DNA of 64,000 bases from Paraburkholderia fungorum (GTDB taxonomy: Bacteria; Pseudomonadota; Gammaproteobacteria; Burkholderiales; Burkholderiaceae): the NCBI RefSeq assembly GCF_900099835.1, contig NZ_FNKP01000001.1:2108001-2172000 (forward strand), in the 5' to 3' direction. Below, in pieces: positions 26,197 through 34,732 of this stretch. The first letter of the stretch is position 1, and every line of letters starts with the position of its first letter. Below the pieces are notes generated by a model. That model ran no database searches. It was not told the origin of the DNA and saw only the letters and a list, made by a program, of their open reading frames with translations. The position numbers and the translations under genes were made by a program.

Positions 26197-27441
26197 GTGT
26201 CCAACGCCCAGCTCGCCACCGTTCAGCCCGTCGAATCGCTTGCTGTGCCGGAAAGTCTCGACGGCCGCGACGGCACCAATCGCGGCGCGATCGAAAATTC
26301 GCAACTCTCGGCCCGCAACGATCTGGACGCGGTCCGCGCATGGCTGTCGAATTACGCAGAAACCAAAACCACCTTCGACAACTACCGCAAGGAAGCTGAG
26401 CGCCTGCTGCTGTGGGCGGTCGTGCAACTTGGCAAGCCGCTGTCGTCGCTCACGCATGAAGATCTGCTGCGGTTCAAGATTTTCCTGACCGACCCCGAGC
26501 CGGCCAGCCGCTGGGTGTCGGCCAACGGCGGCAAATATCCGCGCAGCGACGAACGCTGGCGTCCGTTCAACGGGCCGCTGTCGCCGGCCAGCCAGCGTCA
26601 GGCGCTGATCATCCTCAATGCGATGTTCACGTGGCTGGTCAACGCCGGTTATCTGCGTGGCAATCCGATGGCGCTGTTACGGCAACGGGCCAAACGCTCG
26701 GCACCGCGCGTCACGCGCTATCTGTCGACTTCGCTCTGGGACGAGGTCAAGCTGTTCGTCGAGCAACTGCCGCAGGACACCGACGCCCAACGCGCGTACT
26801 ACGCGCGCTGCCGCTGGCTGACCACGCTGTTCTATCTGCAAGGCATGCGCATTTCGGAAGTGGCCGGCGGTCAGATGGGTAGCTTTTTTAGACGCCTCGG
26901 CACGGACGGCAAAGACCAGTGGTGGCTGGAAACGCTGGGCAAGGGCGACAAGGAACGGATCGTCCCGGTGTCGGTGGAACTGATCCAGGAATTGCGCAGC
27001 TACCGCTTGTCGAATGGGCTCGCTGCCCTGCCCGCGCGCTCCGAAGAAACGCCGCTCGTGATTCCGTTCAAGGGCAGAAATCGCTGCCTGTCGCGCTCGG
27101 CGATTCACGACGCGATCAAAGGAATTTTCGGCGGCGCTGCGCTGTGGTTGCGCACGAAGGGCTCCGAATTCGCCGACCGTGCCGACGAACTCGAACGGGC
27201 ATCGGCGCACTGGCTACGCCACACCGCCGGTTCTCATCAGGCGGACGGCGGCGTCGATCTGCGTACCATCCGCGACAACCTCGGACATGTGTCGCTGAAC
27301 ACGACCAGTCTTTACCTGCACACGGAAGACGATGTGCGGCATACGGAGACCGTCAAACGTCACCGTATGAACTGGGGCTCGCCCGAGACCGGTAACGATA
27401 AAACCCGTGACGACAAGACAGACGACGCCGAGTCCGCGTAA
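26197..27441 (+). CDS. tyrosine site-specific recombinase (solo, integrase/XerC-like)
   Basis: This recombinase of about 414 aa has an N-terminal SAM-like core-binding domain (residues 45-165). The catalytic domain has Arg218 (GMRISEV), a beta-hairpin Lys in LGKGDKERIVPV, His338-x-x-Arg341 (HWLRH), His364 (LGH) and nucleophile Tyr373, so all catalytic residues are present. The GTG at 26197 has TGGAG upstream; an in-frame GTG at 26128 is inside the palindrome and less likely. No phage gene, transposase or attachment duplication is seen nearby. The pairing with a divergent KfrA-like gene resembles tnpS/tnpT modules. Confidence 0.88.
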   Translation: MSNAQLATVQPVESLAVPESLDGRDGTNRGAIENSQLSARNDLDAVRAWLSNYAETKTTFDNYRKEAERLLLWAVVQLGKPLSSLTHEDLLRFKIFLTDPEPASRWVSANGGKYPRSDERWRPFNGPLSPASQRQALIILNAMFTWLVNAGYLRGNPMALLRQRAKRSAPRVTRYLSTSLWDEVKLFVEQLPQDTDAQRAYYARCRWLTTLFYLQGMRISEVAGGQMGSFFRRLGTDGKDQWWLETLGKGDKERIVPVSVELIQELRSYRLSNGLAALPARSEETPLVIPFKGRNRCLSRSAIHDAIKGIFGGAALWLRTKGSEFADRADELERASAHWLRHTAGSHQADGGVDLRTIRDNLGHVSLNTTSLYLHTEDDVRHTETVKRHRMNWGSPETGNDKTRDDKTDDAESA

Positions 27442-27556
27442 TACCTCGTAATGTTTTCCGCTTGCCGAATCGCTGTTGGTCTATCAAGAACAGCGACCCG
27501 TGTCCGTTATTAGTAAGTCGCTCGACAAAAAATAACCAGACAAACGGGGAACACAT

Positions 27557-28153
27557 TTGAAAACGCGATCAAAAGCGCTAATTGCTTCACTCGCATGCGC
27601 CGGCGTTCTGGCGGGATGCGCAACCAATGGCGAGGGCCTGCTGGTTGTCGATCCGCGAGTCAACGCGGCGCCGATGCAGCCTGAACCGGGCGTCGTGGTC
27701 GAAGAGGCCTATCAGCCGATGCCGACCGACGTCTATATCGCCAACGTCGCCGAGCGCGATGTTTTCGTTTCAGGCGGCAACACCTATTTCTGGGTCGTCG
27801 GACATGATGGCGTGCGGCATCGTCACTTGTACGCGCACGGCGATCATCGTGCGGACGTGTTTCGTCGCCGGGAAGAATTGCATCGGGTGATGGCGAATCA
27901 TGCCGGACATTTGCCGGATCATGCGATCGCGGGGCATCCGCACTTGGAAGGTCCGGGCGCGCATGGCGGCCCGGAGATGCACGGTGGTCCCGAAATGCAC
28001 GGTGGTCCCGAAATGCACGGTGGCCCTGCTCCTGCCATGGACGCGCACGGTCAGCAGAGACCCGGTCAGATGATGCCTGTCGCGCATGCGGCTCCGCCCG
28101 CCAGACCGGCGCCGGCAGCCAAGCCGTCGAAGCAGCCGCCCAAGAAGTCGTAA
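27557..28153 (+). CDS. His-rich predicted lipoprotein with hexapeptide repeats
   Basis: This 198-aa protein starts at a TTG preceded by ACGGGGA. Its signal ends in LAGC (Cys22), so it should be a periplasmic lipoprotein. The middle contains DVYIANVAERDVFVSGGNTYFWVVGHDGVRHRH, with many His residues. Then come four tandem hexapeptides of the type MHGGPE and a Pro/Ala/Lys tail. The His-rich part suggests metal binding, but nothing in the sequence proves it. It lies 115 bp after the recombinase and ends at a bidirectional terminator shared with the convergent LptD paralog. Confidence 0.72.
   Translation: MKTRSKALIASLACAGVLAGCATNGEGLLVVDPRVNAAPMQPEPGVVVEEAYQPMPTDVYIANVAERDVFVSGGNTYFWVVGHDGVRHRHLYAHGDHRADVFRRREELHRVMANHAGHLPDHAIAGHPHLEGPGAHGGPEMHGGPEMHGGPEMHGGPAPAMDAHGQQRPGQMMPVAHAAPPARPAPAAKPSKQPPKKS
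27959..28030 (+). repeat. 18-bp tandem repeat inside His-rich lipoprotein
   Basis: Four in-frame 18-bp units encode (A/M)HGGP(E/A). The second and third units (27977-27994 and 27995-28012) are identical; the first and fourth have diverged. Copy-number change would add or remove whole hexapeptides without frameshift. Confidence 0.85.
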
Positions 28154-28190
28154 TGACCTGACGACTTAGCGACGAAAGCCGCGGTAGTCA

Positions 28191-28220
28191 AAAAAGCCGG
28201 ACCACAGAGTCCGGCTTTTT
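28191..28220. terminator. bidirectional intrinsic terminator
   Basis: AAAAAGCCGGAC and GTCCGGCTTTTT pair perfectly around a 6-base loop, between the convergent lipoprotein and LptD-paralog genes. T-runs exist on both strands. Confidence 0.9.
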
Positions 28221-28234
28221 CATTTGCACTAGCG

Positions 28235-30583
28235 TCACGGATAGTCGCTAAAACGCGAGGTCGGCTCAGTCACCGTCGACGTCGGCGTATAACCCGGCAC
28301 GTTCGCGCGGAACTGGTTGAGCAAGCCGTTATCGACCTGCGAAAAGCCCTTCAACTGAAGCTGCATCAACACACGCGTGCCCGAACTCGGCGATGTCGTG
28401 GAACTCGTCGCATTCGTGTACTTCTCGAACGCCACGCCCAGCGACCAGCAATCGGCGTCGTACTGCAAACCCAGCAAGCCTGCGATCAACCGATGCGCAC
28501 TCATGTCGTAATTGACCCGCGCGACACTCACCACGTTATGCGCGAGCGGCCACTGCCCTGACACGATGAACTGGTTGACCGGCTGATAATCGAGCGTGGT
28601 ATTCGCACGGGTATAGCGATACGCGACATTCAACACATGCTGCGCGGCGGGCGCCCAACCGAAACCGGCCTCCGCATGCGACAGATAATGATCCGCCTGG
28701 TTATATTCCACCGCCTGTTCTGCGGAGAAATTCCCGCCCAACTTATAAGAGGCGCCGACGATCACGCCGGTACGCGCGACCGTGCTGATCGGATCGTCCG
28801 GTTCGAGCGTTACTTGCGGCGTGCGAAAGTCGTATTGCTGCGCGAGGATAAAGCGGGCTCGCTCGTCGCCAGTCGCAGCGTCGATGAAACGCGTGGTCAA
28901 CGCGGCCGTCACGCGATTGGCGTCGGACACTCTGTCGTTGCCGACAAAACTGTTCGGCATGAACAGTTCAGTCAGACCGAAGTCGGCGGTCGCGGTATCG
29001 AATAGCGGCGCGAAGTTCTGATTGCGATACGGCGTGTACACATAGAAGAGCCGCGGCTCGAGTGTCTGGATATACGACTGCCCGAAGAGTCGCACACTGC
29101 GCTCGAACCGCATGCCTGAGTCGAGCGTGAAAGTCGGCACGTTCACGCTGAATGTTTTCGGCTCTCCGGCGGGCACGTCCGTGCCGATCGACGTCAGATC
29201 GTAAGCCGCGAAATGCCACGCGAGCTTCGGCGTAATAAACCAGCCAGGGCGCTCGATTGGATAGCTGACGTAAGGGTTGAAAACGAAACGATTACCCTGC
29301 GTCATGTCCGACGTTGAAATTGTGAAACGCGTGGCATCCGTTTCCGCGCCGAAATCGAATCCGCCTACGTCGTAGCGGGCATAACGAACGTTGAGCTGCG
29401 GCTCGCGGTTATACGTGTCGTCGCTCGAAAAAGATTGCCAGCGTTGTTCGCGAGCCAGCACCGTCCACGGTCCATTCGAATAGGTGAGCCCCGCTTCCTG
29501 CTGATACAGCGTGGTCGAGCCGGTGGGAAACGCCAACCCCGACGCCAGATCGGTCACGACCGTCGAATCGGAGACGCGGTTGTAATTCACGTACGCACCC
29601 AGACCCGAACCGAGATTCCAGGTCTGATTCAGCGCAATCGAATATCGCGCCGTGTTGGTAATTGCATCGTGCGGCAAGTAGGCGAGCGAGATCGTGCCGG
29701 AATCGTTCGGCTGCAGGTAACGGAAATCCGCCGTCAGCATTTCGCCTCTGCGCGACATGATGCGCGGCGTCAGCGTCAGATCGTAATTCGGCGCGAGGTC
29801 GAAGTAATACGGCAGCGAGATGTCCGCGCCGTTGGTCGAACTGAACGAAAACGTCGGCGGAAGAAGACCGCTGCGCCGTGCATTCGACAACGGAAACGAC
29901 AGCCACGGACTCGCCAGCAACGGCACGCCCTGGAAGAACAGCACGCCATCGTGCGCAATGCCTTCGTCGTTACCGGTATCGATATCGAACTCGGAAGCTT
30001 TCAGATACCACGCCGGTGTCGCATCGCACTGGCAGGTGCTATAGGTGCCGTGATGCACGACCGTACGTTCGCTGTCGATCAGATCCGCGCGTTGCGCACT
30101 GCCCCACCCTCCGGTCAATTGAAAGCGGTACTTGGGCACGCTGATCGTGCCTTCGCTGGCATCCACGAAGAAATGGGCGTCGGGTCCTTCGAATACGTTG
30201 CCGTTATCGACCAGTTGCACGTGACCATAAGCATCGGCCTTATCGCTGTCGATGTCGTAATGCAACGCGTCGCCTTTCACGATCGACGCATAGCGCCGTA
30301 GTTGCGCGTGGCCCTTGAGCGAAACATCGGTGCCGGTGGTGGCGGTCATCGAATCGCCGATCGCTGCGGTCACGGGTTTGTCGCCCGCACGCAAAGGCTG
30401 TTCGCTCAATTGAGGCGCAAGCCGGAAGCCCCACACACCGTCGAGCGGTTCGGCAACGGCAGCCGCGCCGACCAGTTGCGCATGACCGGCTAGCGGCGCG
30501 CAGCCTGCCGCACACAGCATGAAATAAACGAGTGGCCTTAAACGCAAACGACGTAACGGAGGAAATACACTGCGTAATATCAA
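28235..30583 (-). CDS. LptD-family outer-membrane LPS-assembly protein (stand-alone paralog)
   Basis: This 782-aa protein has a signal peptide ending GHA-Q. A periplasmic OstA-like domain (about 75-165) is followed by a C-terminal LptD beta-barrel (from about 200) of normal length. LptD inserts lipopolysaccharide in the outer leaflet with LptE. Cys184 and Cys186 sit in a CQCDATPAWYLKA segment, and one Cys sits in the C-terminal YDADCWSLGV. The mature N-terminus has no cysteine equivalent to E. coli C31. The start is a TTG, the only one that gives a full signal peptide. The canonical lptD is followed by surA; this one instead follows two small coupled genes and is divergent from a bamA paralog. 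Confidence 0.87.
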   Translation of the reverse strand: MILRSVFPPLRRLRLRPLVYFMLCAAGCAPLAGHAQLVGAAAVAEPLDGVWGFRLAPQLSEQPLRAGDKPVTAAIGDSMTATTGTDVSLKGHAQLRRYASIVKGDALHYDIDSDKADAYGHVQLVDNGNVFEGPDAHFFVDASEGTISVPKYRFQLTGGWGSAQRADLIDSERTVVHHGTYSTCQCDATPAWYLKASEFDIDTGNDEGIAHDGVLFFQGVPLLASPWLSFPLSNARRSGLLPPTFSFSSTNGADISLPYYFDLAPNYDLTLTPRIMSRRGEMLTADFRYLQPNDSGTISLAYLPHDAITNTARYSIALNQTWNLGSGLGAYVNYNRVSDSTVVTDLASGLAFPTGSTTLYQQEAGLTYSNGPWTVLAREQRWQSFSSDDTYNREPQLNVRYARYDVGGFDFGAETDATRFTISTSDMTQGNRFVFNPYVSYPIERPGWFITPKLAWHFAAYDLTSIGTDVPAGEPKTFSVNVPTFTLDSGMRFERSVRLFGQSYIQTLEPRLFYVYTPYRNQNFAPLFDTATADFGLTELFMPNSFVGNDRVSDANRVTAALTTRFIDAATGDERARFILAQQYDFRTPQVTLEPDDPISTVARTGVIVGASYKLGGNFSAEQAVEYNQADHYLSHAEAGFGWAPAAQHVLNVAYRYTRANTTLDYQPVNQFIVSGQWPLAHNVVSVARVNYDMSAHRLIAGLLGLQYDADCWSLGVAFEKYTNATSSTTSPSSGTRVLMQLQLKGFSQVDNGLLNQFRANVPGYTPTSTVTEPTSRFSDYP

Positions 30584-30672
30584 AACAGGTAATGACCGGA
30601 AAGAAAGAAGGACGCAGTGATGCGAAGAAAGGCCCGCGATGCACGCGTGAAATACGCCGTGCGCGCGTGAAA

Positions 30673-31062
30673 TTACTGGAGGGTTACACCCTCGGCGTGC
30701 GACTCGTTTATCCCCGCCGCACCGCCGAGCGCCTGTAATAGATAAGGAATCTGTCCTGCCGGTAATGAGAACGACAGCCCCGCTGTGCCGGATAAACGGA
30801 AGCGGATCACGATGGTTTCCTGTCCGTTCAAACGACCGACCTCCCAGCCCTGGCAGTGCAGTGCGAAGCCCATTTCCCGATCGTTGTGAGCCACGCGGTC
30901 GGCGTGTTCGATTGCATTGGGGAGCGCCACAAGCAGGTCCTGGAGCACCGAGCGATGCACGGCCGCCGTGGGTTGATTGCCGTGAATCAGCAGATATTGG
31001 CCGTCAGCGGTCAATTGCATGTCGCTGATCGAATTCAACATGAAAGGCGAGACTTCAGACAT
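30673..31062 (-). CDS. conserved-looking hypothetical protein (129 aa), upstream of lptD paralog
   Basis: I do not recognise this 129-aa soluble protein. It has no signal peptide or membrane helix. It contains LTADGQYLLIHGNQPTAAVH, LHCQGWEVGRLNGQETIVIRF and LSFSLPAGQIPYLLQALGG, which suggests a small alpha/beta domain. The ATG at 31062 has a strong GAGGAGGG site lying inside the preceding 58-aa gene, so the two are translationally coupled. The LptD paralog starts 89 bp downstream on the same strand. Confidence 0.75.
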   Translation of the reverse strand: MSEVSPFMLNSISDMQLTADGQYLLIHGNQPTAAVHRSVLQDLLVALPNAIEHADRVAHNDREMGFALHCQGWEVGRLNGQETIVIRFRLSGTAGLSFSLPAGQIPYLLQALGGAAGINESHAEGVTLQ

Positions 31063-31231
31063 GGTGCTTACCCTCCTCGACAGTCGCGTTGAAGATGCCT
31101 GCCCGCAACGGGCGGCTCGATATGTCACGCCGTGTAAGCAGCGACGCCATGGCCAGTCGCACGGAAAAAATCGGTGTTGAGCTGACGCGCAAGACTGCCG
31201 TAAGCACCGCCGGTGAAAGGTATTCAATCAT
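31055..31231 (-). CDS. small protein (58 aa) coupled to the 129-aa gene
   Basis: The ATG at 31231 is preceded by a good TGGAGAAGTG site. The frame ends with TGA at 31055, overlapping the next gene's start by 8 bases. The product, MIEYLSPAVLTAVLRVSSTP and onward, is slightly hydrophobic at the N-terminus and basic in the middle. It may be a real small protein or a leader whose translation opens the downstream RBS. The strong RBS and overlap favour real translation; the function is unknown. Confidence 0.6.
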   Translation of the reverse strand: MIEYLSPAVLTAVLRVSSTPIFSVRLAMASLLTRRDISSRPLRAGIFNATVEEGKHHV

Positions 31232-31576
31232 GGTCACTTCTCCAAAAACGCAATACGCAGGTAAAGCAGGTCGCCGAATCGACAATTCACGATAGCAGCG
31301 CAAATGCGGCGCCGGGTTACACGCGTACTACGCTTGCCTGGGTTCTGTAACGCTTTATTTCGGCGCGGGCGCCGCAAACCTCGCCCACAGGCGCTTATGC
31401 GCGCTGCGCACCCTGACAGCCCTAATGCGCGGAAAGTTTTCAGTAACGAGAGACGGAACACCCGTCCCTATACTTCGCGCTTTCCAGAGCTTGGGGACGA
31501 TCGTTTTGCTGACGTCACTCTTACTCTGGCGTTCCCGTTTGCGCTGCGCGCGCCGCATCAGGACTGAATACCCAAG
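31232..31576. other. divergent promoter region between lptD-paralog operon and bamA paralog
   Basis: This 345-bp region has no convincing gene. It must hold promoters for both directions. A TATACT at 31469-31474 could be a -10 element for the bamA paralog, but no clear -35 is present. I could not support a sigma-E promoter. Confidence 0.45.
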
Positions 31577-33886
31577 ATGAAATTACAGGTTTTAACGAGC
31601 CGGGTCGCCGGCGCGCTTTCGCTTGCCGGCCTCTCGCTGGCGACCGGGTCGGCCCACGCCGCACAGTCATTCGTCGTACAGGACATTCGCATCGAAGGGT
31701 TGAAGCGCATTGAACCGGGCACCCTGTTCGCCTATCTGCCGATCAAGCAGGGCGGCACCTTCGACGACGATAAGGCTTCCGAAGCAATCCGCGCGCTCTA
31801 CGCAACGGGATTTTTCAACGACGTGCGCATTTCGACCGAAGGCAATGTCGTCATCGTGTATGTTCAGGAGCGTCCGGCAATCGGCACGATCGATTTCGCG
31901 GGTATCCACGAGTTCGACAAGGAGAACCTGACGAAAGCGTTGAAATCCGTTGGACTGTCGCAAGGGCTTTACTACGATAAAGCGCTTGTCGACAAGGCCG
32001 AGCAGGAACTGAAGCGTCAGTACCTGACGCGTGGCTATTACGCGGCTGAAGTCACGACGACGATCACGCCGATCGACCGTAATCGCGTAGCGATATTGTT
32101 CTCGGTGGCCGAGGGCCCCAATGCAAAGATTCGCCAGATCAACTTCATCGGCAATCAGGCGTTCAGTAGCGATACGTTGCGCGACGAGATGCAGTTGTCC
32201 ACGCCGAACTGGTTCTCGTGGTACACGAAGAACGATCTGTACGCGAAGGACAAACTCACTGGCGACCTCGAAAACGTCCGCTCGTATTACCTGAATCGAG
32301 GCTATCTCGAGTTCAATATCGACTCGACGCAGGTCTCGCTGACGCCCGACCGCAAGGAGATGTACCTCACGGTCTCGCTGCATGAAGGTGAGCCGTACAC
32401 GATTTCGTCAATCAAGCTGTCCGGCAATCTTCTCGCTCGCGAAGCGGAGTTGTCGAAGCTCGTGAAGATCAAGGCGGGCGAGCGTTTCTCGGCTGAAAAG
32501 CTGCAAGCGGCGACGAAGGCCGTCGTCGACAAGCTCGGCGAATACGGCTATGCATTCGCCACGGTCAACGCGTTGCCGAAGATCGATCAGCAACACCACA
32601 CGGTGGATCTGACGCTCCAGGTGGACCCGAGCCGTCGCGTGTATGTGCGGCATATCAACGTGGTCGGTAATACGCGTACGCGCGACGAAGTCGTGCGCCG
32701 CGAAATGCGTCAACTCGAAAGCTCGTGGTTCGATTCGAACCGGCTGGCGCTGTCGAAGGACCGGATCAACCGCCTCGGCTATTTCACCGATGTCGACGTG
32801 ACCACGGTGCCGGTCGAAGGCTCGGCCGACCAGGTGGACATCGACGTCAAGGTCAGCGAAAAACCGACCGGCGCCATTACGTTGGGCGCGGGCTTTTCGT
32901 CGACCGACAAGGTGGTGTTGTCCGCAGGCATTTCGCAGGACAACGTGTTTGGTTCGGGCACGAGTCTCGCCGTGAACGTCAACACGGCCAAAACGTACCG
33001 CACGTTGACCGTCACGCAGACCGATCCGTATTTCACCGTCGACGGGATCAAGCGGATTACCGAAGCCTATTACCGCACCACGTACCCGCTGTACTACAAC
33101 TCCGATACGAGCTTCCGCATTCTCACGATCGGCGGCGACATTAAGTTCGGGATTCCGTTTTCCGAAACCGATACGGTCTATCTCGGCATGGGTCTCGAAC
33201 AGAACCGCATCTCGACGGATTCGACGACGCCGCAAAGTTACCTCGACTACGTCAAGGAATTCGGCAATGTCGTGAATAACGTGCCGCTCACGGCAGCGTG
33301 GGCACGCGACAATCGCGACAGCGCCCTCGTGCCGAGCCGAGGCTATTTCCTGCAGGCCAACGGCGAAGTCGGCACGCCCGCAGGCGACACCGAGTACTAC
33401 AAAGCCGACCTTCAGGCGCAGTATTACTACTCGTTCGCGCGCGGCTTCATTCTCGGCCTGAATCTGCAGGGCGGTTACGGCAACGGCTTCGCGGGCAAGG
33501 CTTATCCGATCTTCAAGAACTATTACGCAGGCGGTATCGGTTCCGTACGAGGCTATGAGCCGAGTTCGCTCGGCCCGCGCGACGCCAGCACCGGCGACCC
33601 GATCGGCGGCTCGCGGATGGTCGTCGCGAATATCGAAATGACGGTGCCGCTGCCGGGCACCGGATGGGACCGCACGCTGCGTGTATTCAGCTTCGTCGAC
33701 GCGGGTAACGTGTGGGGCAACGAAGGCGACAGCGTCGGCGCGAATGGTTTGCGCTACAGCTATGGCGCGGGCCTCGAATGGATTTCGCCGATTGGTCCGC
33801 TCAAGCTGTCGGTCGGCTTCCCGATCGTCCGGCACTCGACGGATAAGTATCAGGTCTTCCAGTTCCAGATCGGTACGTCGTTCTGA
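31577..33886 (+). CDS. BamA/Omp85-family outer-membrane assembly factor (paralog)
   Basis: This 769-aa protein has a signal peptide (cleaved near AHAAQS) and five POTRA domains. The first starts FVVQDIRIEGLKRIEPGTLF and the last lies near VRHINVVGNTRTRDEVVRREM. A 16-strand Omp85 barrel follows, with the lid-lock motif in GSVRGYEPSSLGPRD and a C-terminal Phe. BamA folds and inserts outer-membrane beta-barrels. The usual neighbours (rseP before, skp and lpxD after) are absent. It is divergent from an LptD paralog, so it is probably a second, specialised copy. Whether it can replace the essential BamA is unknown. Confidence 0.92.
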   Translation: MKLQVLTSRVAGALSLAGLSLATGSAHAAQSFVVQDIRIEGLKRIEPGTLFAYLPIKQGGTFDDDKASEAIRALYATGFFNDVRISTEGNVVIVYVQERPAIGTIDFAGIHEFDKENLTKALKSVGLSQGLYYDKALVDKAEQELKRQYLTRGYYAAEVTTTITPIDRNRVAILFSVAEGPNAKIRQINFIGNQAFSSDTLRDEMQLSTPNWFSWYTKNDLYAKDKLTGDLENVRSYYLNRGYLEFNIDSTQVSLTPDRKEMYLTVSLHEGEPYTISSIKLSGNLLAREAELSKLVKIKAGERFSAEKLQAATKAVVDKLGEYGYAFATVNALPKIDQQHHTVDLTLQVDPSRRVYVRHINVVGNTRTRDEVVRREMRQLESSWFDSNRLALSKDRINRLGYFTDVDVTTVPVEGSADQVDIDVKVSEKPTGAITLGAGFSSTDKVVLSAGISQDNVFGSGTSLAVNVNTAKTYRTLTVTQTDPYFTVDGIKRITEAYYRTTYPLYYNSDTSFRILTIGGDIKFGIPFSETDTVYLGMGLEQNRISTDSTTPQSYLDYVKEFGNVVNNVPLTAAWARDNRDSALVPSRGYFLQANGEVGTPAGDTEYYKADLQAQYYYSFARGFILGLNLQGGYGNGFAGKAYPIFKNYYAGGIGSVRGYEPSSLGPRDASTGDPIGGSRMVVANIEMTVPLPGTGWDRTLRVFSFVDAGNVWGNEGDSVGANGLRYSYGAGLEWISPIGPLKLSVGFPIVRHSTDKYQVFQFQIGTSF

Positions 33887-33987
33887 ACGACGCGGCACGC
33901 GGCGGGTGTATCCGCGAACGGAGACGGACCGCCTGGGCGAACAGGCTCGGGCAGTCCATCTCCGTCACCGCGAGATCATCGCGAGGG

Positions 33988-34639
33988 TCACGGCGACAAA
34001 GCAAGCCCTTGTGCTTCTATCGCAAGCAGCAAACGCTCTGCGCCTATGCCAAAACCCGCGCCTTCGCGATAAGCGCCGCCGCCCACCACCTGCTGTTGCG
34101 CGCCGAGTTCGGTGCAGCGCATTTCGAAGCCCCTACCCTCCAGGTAATAACTGAGTCCGCGTCGCGCCGCGCTGTCGGCGACGTACTGCACGCCGAGCGA
34201 ATCGAGGAAGCCTGCCGCGATCGCCTGGCTGCGCACGCTGGCCTTCCCCGGATTTGCGCACAGGTATTCAAAGCCGAGTTGCACGAACTCGCGATATCGG
34301 CCGGCTTGCGGACGCTCATACCGATAACATCGCGCGATATAGAAGAACATGCGTTCAGCGCTTCTGCCGAGCAGCGCGTCGCGGCGCTCCTGGAACAGTG
34401 CGGTGGCTTCAGGAATCAGGCAGCAAGGCCGGCCTTTCTTGTCCTCAAATGCCCACATCTGGCCGATGACTTCACTGCCGCCAGCCTTGTCGATAAACGT
34501 ATCCTGCCCCCACAGCGCGGGAACGATGGCCTCGTCGGCGCCAACCTCAATGAAGGTAGCTCCGGAAACGGCTTTCGAGTGCACGGAATCGCGCGGCTTC
34601 CTTGCCGACGATAAAACGGGTTCCACGAATCATGGTCAT
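33988..34639 (-). pseudogene. HisRS-like (class II tRNA synthetase-related) gene, frameshifted
   Basis: From the ATG at 34639 the frame reads MTMIRGTRFIVGKEAARFRALESRFRSYLH, then TGA at 34547. A second frame, +1 shifted, continues as FIEVGADEAIVPALWGQDTF to 33988. Joined, they make one HisRS/HisZ-like catalytic core without the anticodon domain. Motif 2 is FYIARCYRYERPQAGRYREF and motif 3 is GGGAYREGAGFGIGAERLLLAI. The junction holds one CTTCAT where the intact gene may have had two, so a slipped deletion could explain the break. Without the shift the second frame alone (from GTG at 34626) would lack the proper N-terminus. A terminator and leader precede it. Confidence 0.72.
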
Positions 34640-34660
34640 GGCTCAATCTCTCGCTGATAG

Positions 34661-34687
34661 AAATAAAAAAGGCGCCGGGGGCGCCTT
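34661..34687 (-). terminator. attenuator-type terminator upstream of HisRS-like gene
   Basis: On the minus strand AAGGCGCC-CCC-GGCGCCTT is followed by TTTTATTT, ending only 22 bases before the HisRS-like ATG. No promoter fits in those 22 bases, so the gene must be reached by read-through of this terminator. Confidence 0.85.
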
Positions 34688-34732
34688 GGTCGTTGTGCAG
34701 GAAATCGGCCCGGTACAGCCAGCCGGTTCTTT

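Noticed and set aside
26197..27441. Considered as the integrase of a prophage or genomic island.
   Set aside because: No tRNA target, no attachment duplication and no phage or island cargo is seen; base composition does not shift around it.
31232..31576. Sigma-E type promoter for the BamA paralog (GGAAC near 31455).
   Set aside because: No matching -10 element at the required spacing.
34547..34600. Programmed frameshift in the HisRS-like gene.
   Set aside because: No slippery heptamer or prfB-like stop context is present; a deletion explains the junction more simply.
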